Positions 34,823-46,805 are shown, counted from the first letter of the stretch. The stretch is DNA of 64,000 bases from Phoenix dactylifera (GCF_009389715.1 NC_052399.1:29521146-29585145), one strand, 5' to 3'. Made by a program: numbers and translations. Notes: generated by a model not told the origin, from the letters alone.

Positions 34823-34940
34823 TAAGCATTGGGCTTCACTCTTCATTTTTGCCATTGTTTGTTATTATATTTTACAAAATTTATGCTGCTTTGTTTTTGT
34901 AGATTGCAATCTATCTTTTGCAACTAGTTTAATCTCATGA

Positions 34941-36820
34941 ATTTGGCTTGTTACTCTGATTTCATATGTTGCCTATGATATTGTGGTATTATTGAATTTT
35001 CTTGGTTCTTTTCATTCATATACATATGCAAGTGTTGCTTGTTGCATGCTTATCCCTTGAAATCACTGTTCACATGCATTCCCTTTATTTTACCATTTTT
35101 ACAATTTTAACCTCCTTGTTTCATTTTTAGCTGCAGACTTCGGTAAGCAAAATGATTCTATTGCCTATACTCCTAAAAGGAACCTATGCAAGAATGGAAC
35201 TTTGTGCAGTACAAACTTAAGGCTGAAAATTTTTAAGAATATTATATGAAGATGGCAATAGAGTTATTCTATATTTAAAATATATGTTTACTGATCATGA
35301 CATTCCAAAATTTAATAATGCTGGAAAAAAGAGATGAAAGGACTCATTTATATGGAAATAGTGACTTTTGATTGGCACATATCCAATAACCACATTTACA
35401 GGGAATATGTGCACCAATCCCTTGTCTCCATAGGTTTTCTTGTTTCATTGCTCCTGCCTGAATTTGTTTTTAGCATTAGTGAAGTTCACTAGACTATTGT
35501 GGTGGTGATGGTGGTTGTGCATGTGTTTTTTATATATAAATCTCATGCTGCATTAGATTCCATTTCCAATTGGAAGCATGTTTAACAAGTCCATGCTTCT
35601 TTTTGCTAACTTGAATAGCTGATTTATATTGCAAAATGAATTTATTTTATGAGACTTTAATTGTCATAGTAGAGTAGAGCTGTATTATGCCTATAGGGAC
35701 ACATTGTCATCATCAAATGTTGAAAAAGGATTGTGAATTCTCTTCGCTATGCCTCTCCAGGTAGAGGGAACTCCATCAGGGCTCAATCATGTTTTTTTTG
35801 TGTAGATAAATTGATTGTATGTTCTTTTCATGCTCCTGTCCGATCATACCTACTCGTGCACATTAATTTCCAGATTTTGACAAAGATCTCAGGTCAAGCA
35901 TGTATATTAGTATTGCTCCATCGCTTGTTCATCCCTTGGTTTTCGATTCTGCAAATCCTGGCTTTCTGGATGGGTTGTTTATACTGAGATGGTTTTAGAT
36001 CTTGACCAATCTCAGCCAAGATGGAAACTTGGAGAAAAAGGGGGAGCACCAATGTAAATCTGGATTGAAGAATCTTGGCAATTGTAGTAGTTTAAAGGTT
36101 TAAAGTTTAGCAAACTCCAAGGTAATACTGTCCATCTGGCTACTCTTCCCTGCTTGGGATTTATATCTAGGGTTGGTTGGTGTCAAGTGGAGCATGAATG
36201 CAGGCAGTTTGGGGATTGGTGAAATACATCTAGGGTAGCTGGCAACTTTAGTGTCAAGTAGGAGTTGGGGGGTGGATGTAATTGGGCCATTCCTCAAAGT
36301 ACAATATCAACACACAACTGAGGAGAGAGTGGAGTTCTGAGCTTGAGATTTGTCCCTACGTTGTTAAGTAGTTAATTATTAAGAAGCTTATATGAAGTTG
36401 TAAAAAAGATTGATTAGAAAATTTAAGCAGTGTTTACCATCATCTTTCTGATACACTAGAAATACATCTTTATACCACTCAATGTAAAAAAAGGTTAAAA
36501 TATCATTCATATCATATTTATGAGTTTCTGATATTGATATCAATCAATATTTTGATCAAGATGAGTGCTCTGTCTAATTACCTGCAGATTTGGATAGTGT
36601 ATAATCCAGGGGAATTCAAATGCTTTTTAAACCAATGGACCTTAAAAGTTTAAATTGATGAGGAAAAAGGTCCATAATATATATCAAGCTTTAACACTTC
36701 CTCATTTGTGGTCTAGATTACTGACTTCATGAAGATAAATAAATTATGAGAATTTTAGACCATAAATGCTTACCAATTTTGTCTTTTACAAATATCAAAA
36801 TTTTTATATCATATAATTTA
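34941..36820. other. AT-rich intergenic stretch
   Basis: No gene or defined element was found. The open frame at 35733-35987 has no motif and is treated as chance. Confidence 0.4.
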
Positions 36821-36825
36821 TTTAG

Positions 36826-37234
36826 AATTTTTTTTGCATGAACACTCTTTTAAATATTGAATTTTGCATGAATATTTCTTAAAATTGATATTTGCATATG
36901 TACTTTCGTAAAACATTTATTTTGCTATTTTATTTTTTTTAAATCCTTATTTTTGCATATGTATCCATGCTATCTAATGCCGTTAAAAAATGAATAATTT
37001 TAAATTAACCTGATTAAAATATTCCTAATGGATATATGTGCAAAAAGAAAGATTCACAAGGTGTCTGTGATGAGAAACAAAAAAATAATTTTATTTTATT
37101 TTATTTTTAATTAAAATAATACAGTTTTTATTAATGGTGTTAGAAGAATTATTGTATTAGGAGTATTTATTCAAAAATAGTATTTTATGAGGATGTAGAA
37201 ATAAATATAAATTTTAAAAAAATATTTATATAAA

Positions 37235-37290
<56 letters not shown>
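36826..37290. mobile_element. AT-rich foldback MITE, copy 1
   Basis: It shares long wording with 46806-47240. It begins TTTTTTTTGCATGAA, then TTTTGCTATT, GCCGTTAAAAAAT, TTTTTATTAATGGTGTTAGA and an end in TATTTATATAAATTTAA. Left and right halves are partly complementary, so it can fold back. An (AT)n tract has expanded at its right end. Confidence 0.6.
37239..37286. repeat. (AT)n microsatellite
   Basis: An uninterrupted AT dinucleotide run of about 24 units at the right end of the foldback element. Confidence 0.97.
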
Positions 37291-37291
<1 letters not shown>

Positions 37292-37975
37292 CATGCGCCA
37301 AAAGTGGTTAATGCTAGGATAAATGGCAGTATAATTTTCTGTCCGAATTGCCTGCTAGTTTTCCATAACTACTGTCCAGAGAGGCCAACCAAATGTTGAT
37401 GGATTTCTCCCATATCTCATTTAATGCTTCTCACGCTATTCGCACCACGACCGCTGGTTTCTATCAAGCGCGCATCTGGATGCACGCCCTATAATCCAAC
37501 GGTCGTGATTGGCTGCATGAACATTTATTCCGGTGCACGCAGTGTAAGGCAAAAGTTTCTCTTTGTGGGCCCTGGGAATCCATCATTTGATTCATTTATG
37601 AAATATTCGTCGCGGACTTGCGGAATCTAATCTCCGGCTTCTCCATCGCTCGAGACACGTAGCCACGAAACGTGGATCAAACGGATCAGAAGGATTTGAG
37701 CGGTGCCGGCAGCCGAAATGCTAGTATCGGAATCCTTATTCCGCGTGCACAAATATTCCGTCATTTTTAATCAGAATCTGGAGATGAAGGGTCTCCATCC
37801 CTGTCTGATAAAAAATAAAATAAAAAATCTGGAGAGCTTTTATTTCATCCCGGGGCCATTAATCTGGTGAGAATAGACCCAAATGGAAGCCTGGTATCCT
37901 ACCATTTCTTCGGCATCAGATGCGGTGACTCCATCACACTTCTGTCGTGAGCGAGACCTTCCAATCCCGACAACC

Positions 37976-38461
37976 TAAGGGCTCGTTTGGTTCGCGGGAA
38001 GTATTTTCCCTCCTAGGAATATGATTCCTGGGAATCAGACTCCTAGGAAGAGGATACCTAGGAAAGTACTTTTGACATGTTTGGTTAACCATGGGAAAGT
38101 GACTAATTTCCAAAGTGCTTATGTTTGGTTGACCATCCACTTTCTAGGAAAGTTATGTATAATTCCTATTATGCCCTTAATAAAAATTAGGTTTTTAATG
38201 CCTCTTTAATGCTTTTTTAATGCTGAAGGGTCTTTTTGGAAAAAAATAAAAAAGGAGTGATTCCCACCTCATGGGAAAGTAACTTTCCCATGTTTCTCAT
38301 GGGAAAGACTTTCCCATGAAATGTGGGAATCATATTCCCATGGGAATACAACTTTCCCATCTCTCTCATTTGAAAACTCCAACCAAACAAGAGGCATTTC
38401 ATTACTTTCCCGTTGACCACACTTTCCCCCCTCCTTTTCCTGCGAACCAAACGAGCCCTAA
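37976..38461. mobile_element. Tourist-like (PIF/Harbinger) MITE, copy 1
   Basis: The 480-base element at 37979-38458 begins GGGCTCGTTTGGTTCGCGGG and ends CGAACCAAACGAGCCC. It is flanked by TAA on both sides (37976-37978, 38459-38461). A TAA/TTA 3-base duplication with GGG-starting inverted repeats is the Tourist signature. The interior is rich in TTTCCCATGGGAAA palindromes and has no coding sequence. It lies in inverted orientation relative to the copy at 42874-43353. Confidence 0.9.
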
Positions 38462-38469
38462 ATGGCATC

Positions 38470-39100
38470 CGTACAAATTTAATTTTTTTAATATCCGCGC
38501 GGGAATGACCTAAAATTTTCTATATTGAAGTTTGTCATCTTAGACACCGGTCTCTGTTAATACTATATTAGCATAATATCAATACAGATGTTCTGGCCCA
38601 TGATCTGTTCGGTTGCGTAGTGTTAGCGCAAGTATTATCTATTCTAGTTGAAGCTGGAATTAAAATTTTATTTAAATAGGTCCAGCCCTTTCAAGTCCAA
38701 GTATTAACTACCCCTCCTCCCAATAGGAATAGGAGTTACTATTGGCACCACTATTAGAACCGTAGGTGCTGCCATCTCACTAAAATCCGCAGGTGATAGT
38801 GAAGGCTTAACCATGATCTTTAAACCGACCATCCCAAGCGTCCCTCCGGCGTTTGATTGCAACTTGGTCATGCCGGCCTCCGCCGCGAGCGAGCCTTGCT
38901 GATTTGGTCCACACGGGCCTCCGCCAACAATTATGTCATGTACGAAATTTTTTTTTTATGCTAACTACCGAGTATTGATATGTTATATATATCAGATATT
39001 AATATTGAACTGGTATGGCATGATACATTTTGTATCGTCTGTTTTGGATTCGTACAATTTTGAGGACACCAAGGGGCATTTGGGCCATTCTAATATTAGA
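38470..39100. other. Intergenic stretch
   Basis: No gene is supported. A TATCAGATATTAATATTGAA region near 38975-39040 resembles the repeat at 27040-27200. Confidence 0.4.
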
Positions 39101-39205
39101 ACGTTTTACACGTCATCAGCTGCGTCACCAATTACAAAATAAGGTTACTTATACGGCTTTGGGAGCCCACAATCGCCGGCCACATGGCGCGCCTCCTCGC
39201 CACAT
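39100..39205 (+). pseudogene. Truncated duplicate of the aleurain gene start and proximal promoter
   Basis: ATCGCCGGCCACATGGCGCG at 39172-39191 is identical to the sequence around the start codon of the protease gene (41419-41438). It continues CCTCCTCGCC against CCCCCTCGCC. Upstream, TACACGTCATCAGCTGCGTCA resembles TACACGTCAGCAGCGACATCA at 41322. The frame opened by the duplicate ATG (39184) stops after nine codons. It is a promoter-plus-start fragment about 2.25 kb upstream of the parent gene. Confidence 0.75.
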
Positions 39206-40130
39206 CTTGTTAAAATAGATACAGCCGATAATGCTAGGATATTAATTACATTATTTTTTAGGATAAAGGAGGCTCTAAAAATCCCATAAACAAGAGTTAC
39301 CACGGAGATGCTATCCTCCTGTCTTCCGTATTCTGAACAAGTTGCCAATTGCCATTCGTAGCATTCATATGAAGCCAAACGGTCCGCCTCGCAGGAGGCG
39401 TCAGGGGGAAAAAGAGCCACTTCATGCGGGGATTGGACGAGAGGAACGGTTTACTTGATAAGCACTCGCCCATTCAGGAAGACCGTAAATTCCAGTGCAC
39501 AAACGTGACTCCTTATTAGAATAGTAAACGTAACGGCAGATTTTTAGGTTTCGCATCTCGTGCTCGTCCACCAATTTTTTTTTTTTTTTGTTTCAACCAA
39601 AATCTGATTCATCTATTAAACAAATAAAAAATTTAGGCTCGAAATTAATTTTTGTTAAACAAATAAGCCGACCTATTCTATAAAATTTATTTATTCAATA
39701 GATCAAATTAAATTGAACAAATTAACCAATTTAAAAAATAATAATGAATTAAATAGATTTAAATAGATTGAGATAAATTATATAGATTTTAGATGGATCA
39801 AATAGATATGGATGAAAGAGATGAGGTGGTGTCCAAATTGGTGGCTCGCTTACAATCAGAGCTTATTTACATTGGCCCTATACGATGGAGGTCCGTTATC
39901 GATTGGCCAGTCGTGACTCACCGCTCTATCAACTTTATCAAATATATCTGCTTATTAGATCTAATTAGCTAGGAACGTCTAGACTTTTGGTGAGAGCTGT
40001 CTTTCTCCGAAGTTTGTTGTGGAGCGAGCCTGAGGTCAGGTGGTGGAGATTAGTCAAGTGGATTTGTCGGATGGACCTTTGATAGCTCAAGACACTTGAA
40101 ACTCTACCTCTACTCATGTAGCATCTTGAA
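39206..40130. other. Intergenic stretch with AT-rich dispersed repeat
   Basis: The part at 39655-39800 (AAATTAAATTGAACAAATTA and similar) resembles the AT-rich repeats at 9230-9430 and 11337-11470. No gene was found. Confidence 0.4.
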
Positions 40131-40138
40131 TGGTGTTC

Positions 40139-40560
40139 TTTACTTAGGAGCTTCCGCCTCCGAGTTTCCTTAAGGTCAACTTCGATGGATGCGTATTGGA
40201 TGACGGTAGAAGGGAAGATGTAAGCTTTGTTATTAAAGGCCCGAATTCCAAGGTGATTGTGGATGGTGATTGCCAAATCTTTGACACCTCGGTTCTGGAG
40301 ACTGAACTGAGGGCGGCATGGGCCGGTCTAGATTATGCTTGGCGTGTGTTGCAGCCTAGTGTAGTACTACTTGAGATGAAATTCATCTATAATTATTAGC
40401 TAGGTCCAACAGATTGTCGGCGGTGTGGGCGAGCGTCACTCGTTGATCCGAGATATTCGAACTATGGTCTATGGCGGGATGGCCTTTCAGGCTAAACACG
40501 TCTATATAGAGGCCAACAGGGCTGCAGATTAGATAGCCTCGTATATGGCCAACCATTCCG
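40139..40560 (+). pseudogene. LINE RNase H domain relic
   Basis: The plus strand encodes LKVNFDGCVLDDGRREDVSF, FVIKGPNSKVIVDGDC, FDTSVLETELRAAWAGLDYA and then VVLLE in one frame. After stops, GERHSLIRDIRT and HVYIEANRAAD follow. This is the canonical order of a plant LINE RNase H domain: first catalytic Asp in VNFDG, Glu in ETELRAAW. The domain is interrupted before its end and has no start or partner RT nearby. Confidence 0.8.
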
Positions 40561-41319
40561 AAGATATTTTTTTTGAGTTGGAAAGAGACAGCCTAGTGCA
40601 CTTCGAAATATATTATATTTTGATATTTTTAAATATATTCATATTGAATTTATATGGATCATCCGTCTCAGTAAAAAAATAAAAATAAAGGAAATACTTC
40701 TGTCTTTTCTTCCTAATTGCCGCTGTGGTCCTTTGGAACCTAGTTATTTATTAGGACCGCATGTGCATTTGGACCAATGACTCAAGGGTATCTTAGCTAA
40801 TAGCCAGAATAAGTGGGTCCCACACGAAAGATTCAGGAAGATCATTCGTGGCGCCCGTTATATGCACGCAGTCACTGCACGAATGCTGACTTGGCATGGA
40901 GTTATACCAATCATTTTGTGCCATGTAGCATAGGGCCCACATGGTGCGCAAGCATGTGGGCTCCATTTAGCGTTACTGGATCTTTTTTATTCGTTCCATC
41001 CATCATCGATTGGATTCCGGACCATCATCTTACGAAATTACCCCTCCCATTCAACGAAACCCCATCTATCCTCGATGGCATTCATGTGCTTATACTCAAA
41101 TCCCAGGGCTAATGTCAAATGTTCCAAAAAAATTTATCTCGGGCATCAGTGGCGTGCAGTGGACGGATCTCGCAAAGCCTCCATCCTGAGTCCTGATGTC
41201 CTCACTAACGCCGTCTTCAAAATATCCGGTCCTGAAATTACTCAAAACCCCCCCAGTTTAACATAAGATCAAGATCCAACCGTCCAAATCATGGACTTTT
41301 TAGACATATTATATAATTC

Positions 41320-41368
41320 TGTACACGTCAGCAGCGACATCATTGTACTGGTTGGCTCGATAAAAGGG
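41320..41368 (+). promoter_or_regulatory. Proximal promoter of the aleurain gene
   Basis: TACACGTCAGCAGC near 41322 contains an ACGT core of the bZIP/ABRE type, and CGATAAAAGGG near 41358 is a TATA-like box 65-75 bases before the start codon. The ACGT block is conserved in the truncated upstream duplicate at about 39105, which supports its being part of the gene's original promoter. Confidence 0.45.
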
Positions 41369-41430
41369 CAAGTGGCCGAGCCTCCCCCTTCCACTCTCCT
41401 CCACCTCCGGAGCCACTGATCGCCGGCCAC

Positions 41431-44400
41431 ATGGCGCGCCCCCTCGCCGTCCTCCTCGCCCTCGTCTTCCTCTCCTCGGCGATCCTGACGCTTGCGAACC
41501 AGGCCTTCGACGAGACCGACCTCCTCCGGTCCGTCACCGACCGGGTCGACTCGCTCGAGACCTCCCTCCTCGGCGTCCTCGGCCAGACCCGCCACGCCCT
41601 CCGCTTCGCCCGCTACGCCCACAGGTGATGATGATCCCCCAACCCCCTCCGTTCGATCACCATCAGACGGCCCGAATTTTCTCTGATCGATGGTCCCTAT
41701 TTTTGGTTTCAGGTATGGGAAGAGGTACCATAGCGTGGAGGAGATCAAGCTAAGATTTGCGATTTTTATGGAGAATCTGGAGCTGATTCGCTCCACCAAT
41801 CGCAGGGGCCTACCGTATAAGCTGGGGATCAACCGTAAGTTTATCTTATCGATTGATCTGGACCGTTGAATGTATAGATTAGCTCTGACCGTCTGATTTG
41901 TGTCCAGCGTACGCGGATTTGAGCTGGGAGGAGTTCCGGGCGAGCCGGCTTGGTGCGGCGCAGAACTGCTCGGCTACGCTGAAGGGGAATCACAAGATGA
42001 CCGATGAGGCACTCCCGGAAACGGTATGCGCTTTTAGATTGATCTGATGATCTTGTTTCTGGTTCGATTTTGTCCGTCTGATCGTCGTACCGCAGTGCTC
42101 TCCGTGATTTCTGGCCGGTGGTGATCGAACCATTACCTGCTTCTTCTTTAAATTTTTAGTTGTGTATTGATCCATCCTGTTTTATTTATTTTTTAATTTT
42201 TAATTTTGACTATTAATTCTTGTAGAAAGACTGGAGGGAGGAGGGGATAGTGAGCCCGGTGAAGGATCAAGGGAGCTGCGGTTCTTGTTGGACCTTCAGG
42301 TGGGATGGCTGACATACCTCTGATATCTTAAATTAGTTGATGTTTTTTTGTGTGTTTATCTAGAAAATTGAGTTTAAAAAATTAGCAAAAAGGCAATAGA
42401 AACGCATGTTTTTGAAGAATTAAGAAACAAAATTACAAAGGCTCGAGCAATCTTTCTTTGTTTGCTGCTTAAGTTTTGTGAGATCCCATATGGCTCTATG
42501 TTTAGTCTAATATCGGTTATTCGTTGGTTAGATCTTGAGTACTTATACAGGACTAAGAAACTTAAATAATACCTTCCGATTAGCCATTTTGAATGAGGTT
42601 CTCGGTTGTTACAGATAGTATCAGAGTGGATCAGGCTCATAACCTATGTGGACTAGAGGATATTGCAGCACGGATTCATTGGGACTGATCATGGGCCGAT
42701 CGTGGTGTTCATAATTAGATTTGAATTGATTTGAACCCTAGCCGGACGAAAACGTCGGGCTTGAATGGAAAAAGTATGTGAGAATTCATGCGAGCGTGTG
42801 TTTAGTCTTACATCGGTTATTTACTGGGTAAATCTTGGGTACTCAAATAATACAGGATCTTGGGTACTTATAAGGCTCGTTTGGTTCGCGGGAAAAGATG
42901 GAGGGAAAGTATGGTCAACGGGAAAGTAATGAGATGCCTCTTATTTGGTTGAAGTTTTCAAAGGAGAAAGACGGGAAAGTTGTATTCTCATGAGAATATG
43001 ATTCCCACATTTCATGAAAAAGTTTTTCCCATGAGAAACATGGGAAAGTAACTTTCCCATGAGGCGAAAATCACTCCATTTTTACTTTTTCCTAAAAAGG
43101 CCCTTCAGCATTAAAGAAGCATTAAAAAGGTATTAAAGACCTAATTTTTATTAAGAGCATAATAGGAATTATACATAACTTTTCTAGGAAAGTGGATGGC
43201 TAACCAAACATAAGCACTTTGGAAATTTGTCACTTTTCCATAGTCAACCAAACATGCCAAAAGTACTTTCCTAGGCTTCCTTTTTCTAGGAATTTGTTTT
43301 CCAGGAATCATATTCCTAGAAAGGAAAATACTTTCCGCGAACCAAACGAGCCCATAAAGGATCAAGGAACTTAAATAATACTTTCCGGTTAACCATTTTG
43401 GGTGGTTAACCATTTTGGGTGAGGTCCTGGTTTGTTATAAGTTTGGTTTATTTGAAATATTTTTTTTTTTGCATGCAGTCAACACTAGCTGTAGAAGCCA
43501 TCTTGAAACCAGATAAAGAGCTACCAACTATTGGTTATGATGTTGAGGTTTAAAATAAGGCTCGCTGGTTAGATCATCTTGATTGCATGATATATGGGGA
43601 TTTACTTGAAGGATAAATAATTATAGAGTTCAAGGTTAAGGTTAATATAGAAGAAAATGGTGATGCCCACTTTAGAAGTTTCTTTGAGGAAATGTTCAAC
43701 ATCAAACTCCACTACAGAAGTAAATTTTCAGACAATTGTTCTGTCAGATCCTCGAAGGTTCCATCTCCATTCGGATTCTGTTGTTTTGAAAGTCCCAAAA
43801 ATAATGTTCTTGATGAAACGAGTGCAAAACTTAATGCCAAGATCTTGCCTACTCTAGCAACTAATCTCTCTCATGATCATGAGTCATTACAAGGCTTGCC
43901 CAAATTAATGATTATATAACATTCAGTAATGTTGTTTTCTTTCTATGGAAGCCATTTAGATCCAAGAAACCAGTCACAAAGAGCTAATTAACAGTGTTAC
44001 AAACTTGCCAATGGCAGCACCACAGGGGCACTGGAGGCAGCTTACACACAGGCGACTGGGAAGGGCATCTCTCTTTCAGAGCAGCAGCTGGTGGACTGTG
44101 CTTATGCTTACAATAACTTTGGATGCAATGGGGGGTTACCATCTCAAGCCTTTGAATACATAAAATATAATGGAGGCCTCGATACCGAAGAATCATACCC
44201 TTATGCTGGAGTTAATGGCATCTGCCACTTCAAACCAGAGAATGTTGGTGTTAAGGTTTTCAGCTCAGTTAATATCACCCTGGTGAGTAATCTATGCCAT
44301 ATTCTTCTTCACTTCTAATTCTCATGAAAATGGTTACACCAAAATACATGTATGCGATCAGGCTAAAGCTGAACTGAACCGTTATTAAAATCGAATTCCT

Positions 44401-45223
44401 TTATTCGATCACTATATGTACAGGGTGCGGAGGACGAGCTGTTGCATGCAGTTGGACTTGTACGTCCTGTGAGCGTCGCATTTGAGGTGGTGACTGGTTT
44501 CAGGTTCTACAAGGGAGGAGTTTATACCAGTGATACCTGTGGAAGGACTCAGATGGTAAGCTTGATAACATCTTCTTCTTCTTTTCCCTTCTTTTCTCAT
44601 TCCTTATATTGAGAGTTGAATTATAGCTAGTATAAAAGGTGAGTGCTCGATGCTTGTTTAGCCATCCCACAACATATTATAGCAGAATACAAAACTATCA
44701 TGCCGGTCTTGATGATGGACAATTTACCATGCTGTTATGATTTATATATGGATAGTGTCCAAGTCTAAGATATATATATCCATCTTGATTAATATTCACC
44801 AAAGTATCTTGAATCCCACTTTTAGGACGTAAACCATGCTGTTCTAGCTGTTGGTTATGGGGTGGAGAATGGCGTTCCATATTGGCTCATCAAGAACTCC
44901 TGGGGAGAAGATTGGGGTGTTGATGGCTACTTCAAGATGGAGCTGGGGAAGAATATGTGCGGTGAGTATTCTGACTATGTAGCAATTTAGATTTGGGCCA
45001 AAATTGATGCAATTTTAATGAATATTAAGCACTACGATAGGCTTGTTCGTTTCTATATGCATACTTTTCTTATCCTAAAACCTCAAAATCTTCTGTTCGA
45101 GGCAAAATTATAAGCTTGTGTCTCTCATTCTCTTGAGTAGGCTATTGGGTAGTGATAAGCTGATTCGGTGTTGCTGATGCAGGTATTGCTACTTGTGCAT
45201 CCTATCCTATCGTTGCTGCATAG
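41431..45223 (+). CDS. Aleurain-type (cathepsin H-like) papain-family cysteine protease
   Basis: Eight exons join in phase with GT-AG borders: 41431-41624, 41713-41834, 41908-42023, 42226-42299, 44018-44282, 44424-44555, 44826-44961 and 45183-45223. The product is 359 residues, the usual aleurain length. A signal peptide ([19 protein letters not shown]) leads into the inhibitory propeptide. The cathepsin H mini-chain is present ([13 protein letters not shown]), then the mature start LPETKDWREEG. Catalytic residues are Cys in GSCGSCW, His in [12 protein letters not shown] and Asn in KNSWG; the oxyanion Gln is in VKDQG. The family works in vacuoles as an aminopeptidase/endopeptidase. The NPIR vacuolar sorting motif expected after the signal peptide is not seen: DLLRSVTDR stands at that place. 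Intron 4 (42300-44017) is enlarged by a TRIM with a nested MITE. The exon 2/3 join gives Pro where relatives commonly have Arg or another residue. Confidence 0.95.
42472..43444 (+). mobile_element. TRIM retrotransposon with 5-bp target duplication, in aleurain intron 4
   Basis: The 5' LTR (42477-42613, 137 bases) runs TGTGAGATCC ... GGTTGTTACA. It is followed by GATAGTATCAGAGTGGA, a near match to the initiator-tRNA-Met primer site. A non-coding internal part of 163 bases (42614-42776) follows. The 3' LTR starts TGTGAGAATTC at 42777 and ends TTTGTTATA at 43439. AGTTT flanks the element on both sides (42472-42476 and 43440-43444). The 3' LTR is split by a 480-base MITE and has small internal duplications (AACCATTTTGGGTG twice). 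It sits in the sense orientation of the host gene. Confidence 0.9.
42874..43353. mobile_element. Tourist-like MITE, copy 2, nested in the TRIM 3' LTR
   Basis: It begins GGCTCGTTTGGTTCGCGGG and ends CGCGAACCAAACGAGCCC, 480 bases, with ATAA on both sides (42870-42873 and 43354-43357). Its left end equals the right end of copy 1 in reverse complement, so the two copies are inverted relative to each other. The broken LTR reads on correctly after removal of the element, which proves the nesting order. Confidence 0.92.
43445..44017 (+). other. Remaining part of aleurain intron 4, unassigned open stretches
   Basis: After the TRIM comes a T-run and GCATGCAG, then a stretch with several short open frames (for example [19 protein letters not shown] near 43479, and a 75-codon frame at 43692-43919). 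None matches a family I know, and stops separate them. It may be captured or decayed coding DNA, or simply intron. Confidence 0.3.
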
Positions 45224-45904
45224 AGCTGCTATTCATGGAGATGGCTTCTATGGCTGATTCGTATGATAAAGGTTTCAGGAACTTCGCGCTTAATCTTGAA
45301 AAGTGAATGTGAAAAATGAAGACAGTGAATTGGACCTGCATAAAAATATAAGTCATGAACTTCTATGAGAATGCATGAATTCAATTGAGATCAATCCTTG
45401 TAAACTGTACTCTCAATCTATTTATAGCTTGTCAAATATGCCAGTGTTGATAAAGGCCTGTATGCTTTTCACTAGTCCGAGTGGCCATCGCTTGTACTAA
45501 TCCTTGAAATTGTACTATTTATAGTATGTTGAATAATGCAAGTATTTATATAGGCCTATGAGCTTGCTACTAGCTTGTGTCAGTCAGCACAGACTAAAGG
45601 GAACTCTAGCTTAAATATGCCTGCACTTTATTTGGGGGTAAAATATGCTAACCTGATTCTAGGTTTGCTTGAACCAACATAACTTGATGTCTGCCCTAAC
45701 AAAAACTTAGGGCTTAACTAACATCATTTTTATTTCTTTTCTTTACCTAAAAAAAATAAAATCACAAAAATTAAAGAAAGAAATATATTTGGTACTATTA
45801 TTTTTTTATTTACCTTTTAGAAATTATTTTTATTATTTTTAGAAAAATGAAGGTGAAATATTTTTATTTTCATTATTTTCAAAAGCAGGGAATGTAGATC
45901 TTTT

Positions 45905-46205
45905 ACCACTATCATTGGCACCATCTCCATTACTATTATTGTCGTCGCTACTGTTATTCACTACCACTACTGTTGTCATTATCACCATCACCACTATAAT
46001 AGCCTACCATTCTCACCATCTGTGCTACAATAGCATCACTATCATGGCCTATAATATCATCATCGTCACCACTACCATATCGTTAGTGCACCTACTATTA
46101 TTGCCATTGTCATCATATTTGCAACGCTCTCTTTTGCCGCCACAATCACCACCACCACAATTTTTCTTATCTTCGCCACGACCATTTTCGCCACATTGCC
46201 TCATC
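45905..46205. repeat. Imperfect CAC/ATC trinucleotide-rich tract
   Basis: Long runs of CACCATC, ACTATTATT and ACCACTACC wording make a low-complexity region. The 147-codon frame through it has a biased composition and is not a gene. Confidence 0.8.
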
Positions 46206-46805
46206 ATTATCGTCATATTTATATTTCTAGTAATAATTGACTATACTCAATTTTATTATATTTTTAAAATTCAAAATAGGGTACAAATAAAAATTTATTT
46301 CCTATTTCTAAAAATTAAAAATGAAACTAATTCCAAATTCCATCTTAAGTTTGAATAATTTTTAATCTTTTAACCCAATCCCCTGCAAATACAATATAAA
46401 TTCCATATAATGTTCACTTTCTTCCTAATCTAATTTTAGTCTTGCTTGATTTAGTGTAACCATATCTAACCTATTTTAATTTGATGAAAACCTAGACTTA
46501 CAATTTTGAAATAAGATGGTTAAGTTTATTCTTGGGTCAATGGTTTGATAGCCATATTTTGTTGATCAGACTGGGTTTGAACTAATTTGAGATTGTGCTT
46601 AATTGGTCCTAGCCTCAACAAATTTTCAAATTATATGGATGGATTTAGATATACGTAGAAGAGAAAATGGATTTTAACACAGGCATTATTTAGGAAAGGC
46701 CAGAAAAGACCTTGATTTACGTTACAGCAATAACGGTATTTTCTCTTATTTTCACTGACTTTTCTTTGAATTTTAGAATAGAAGATTTTCTCTCTCCTAT
46801 TTTTT

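Noticed and set aside
45915..46358. 147-codon frame rich in Ser, Thr, Ile and Leu
   Set aside because: It is encoded by a CAC/ATC trinucleotide-rich low-complexity tract.
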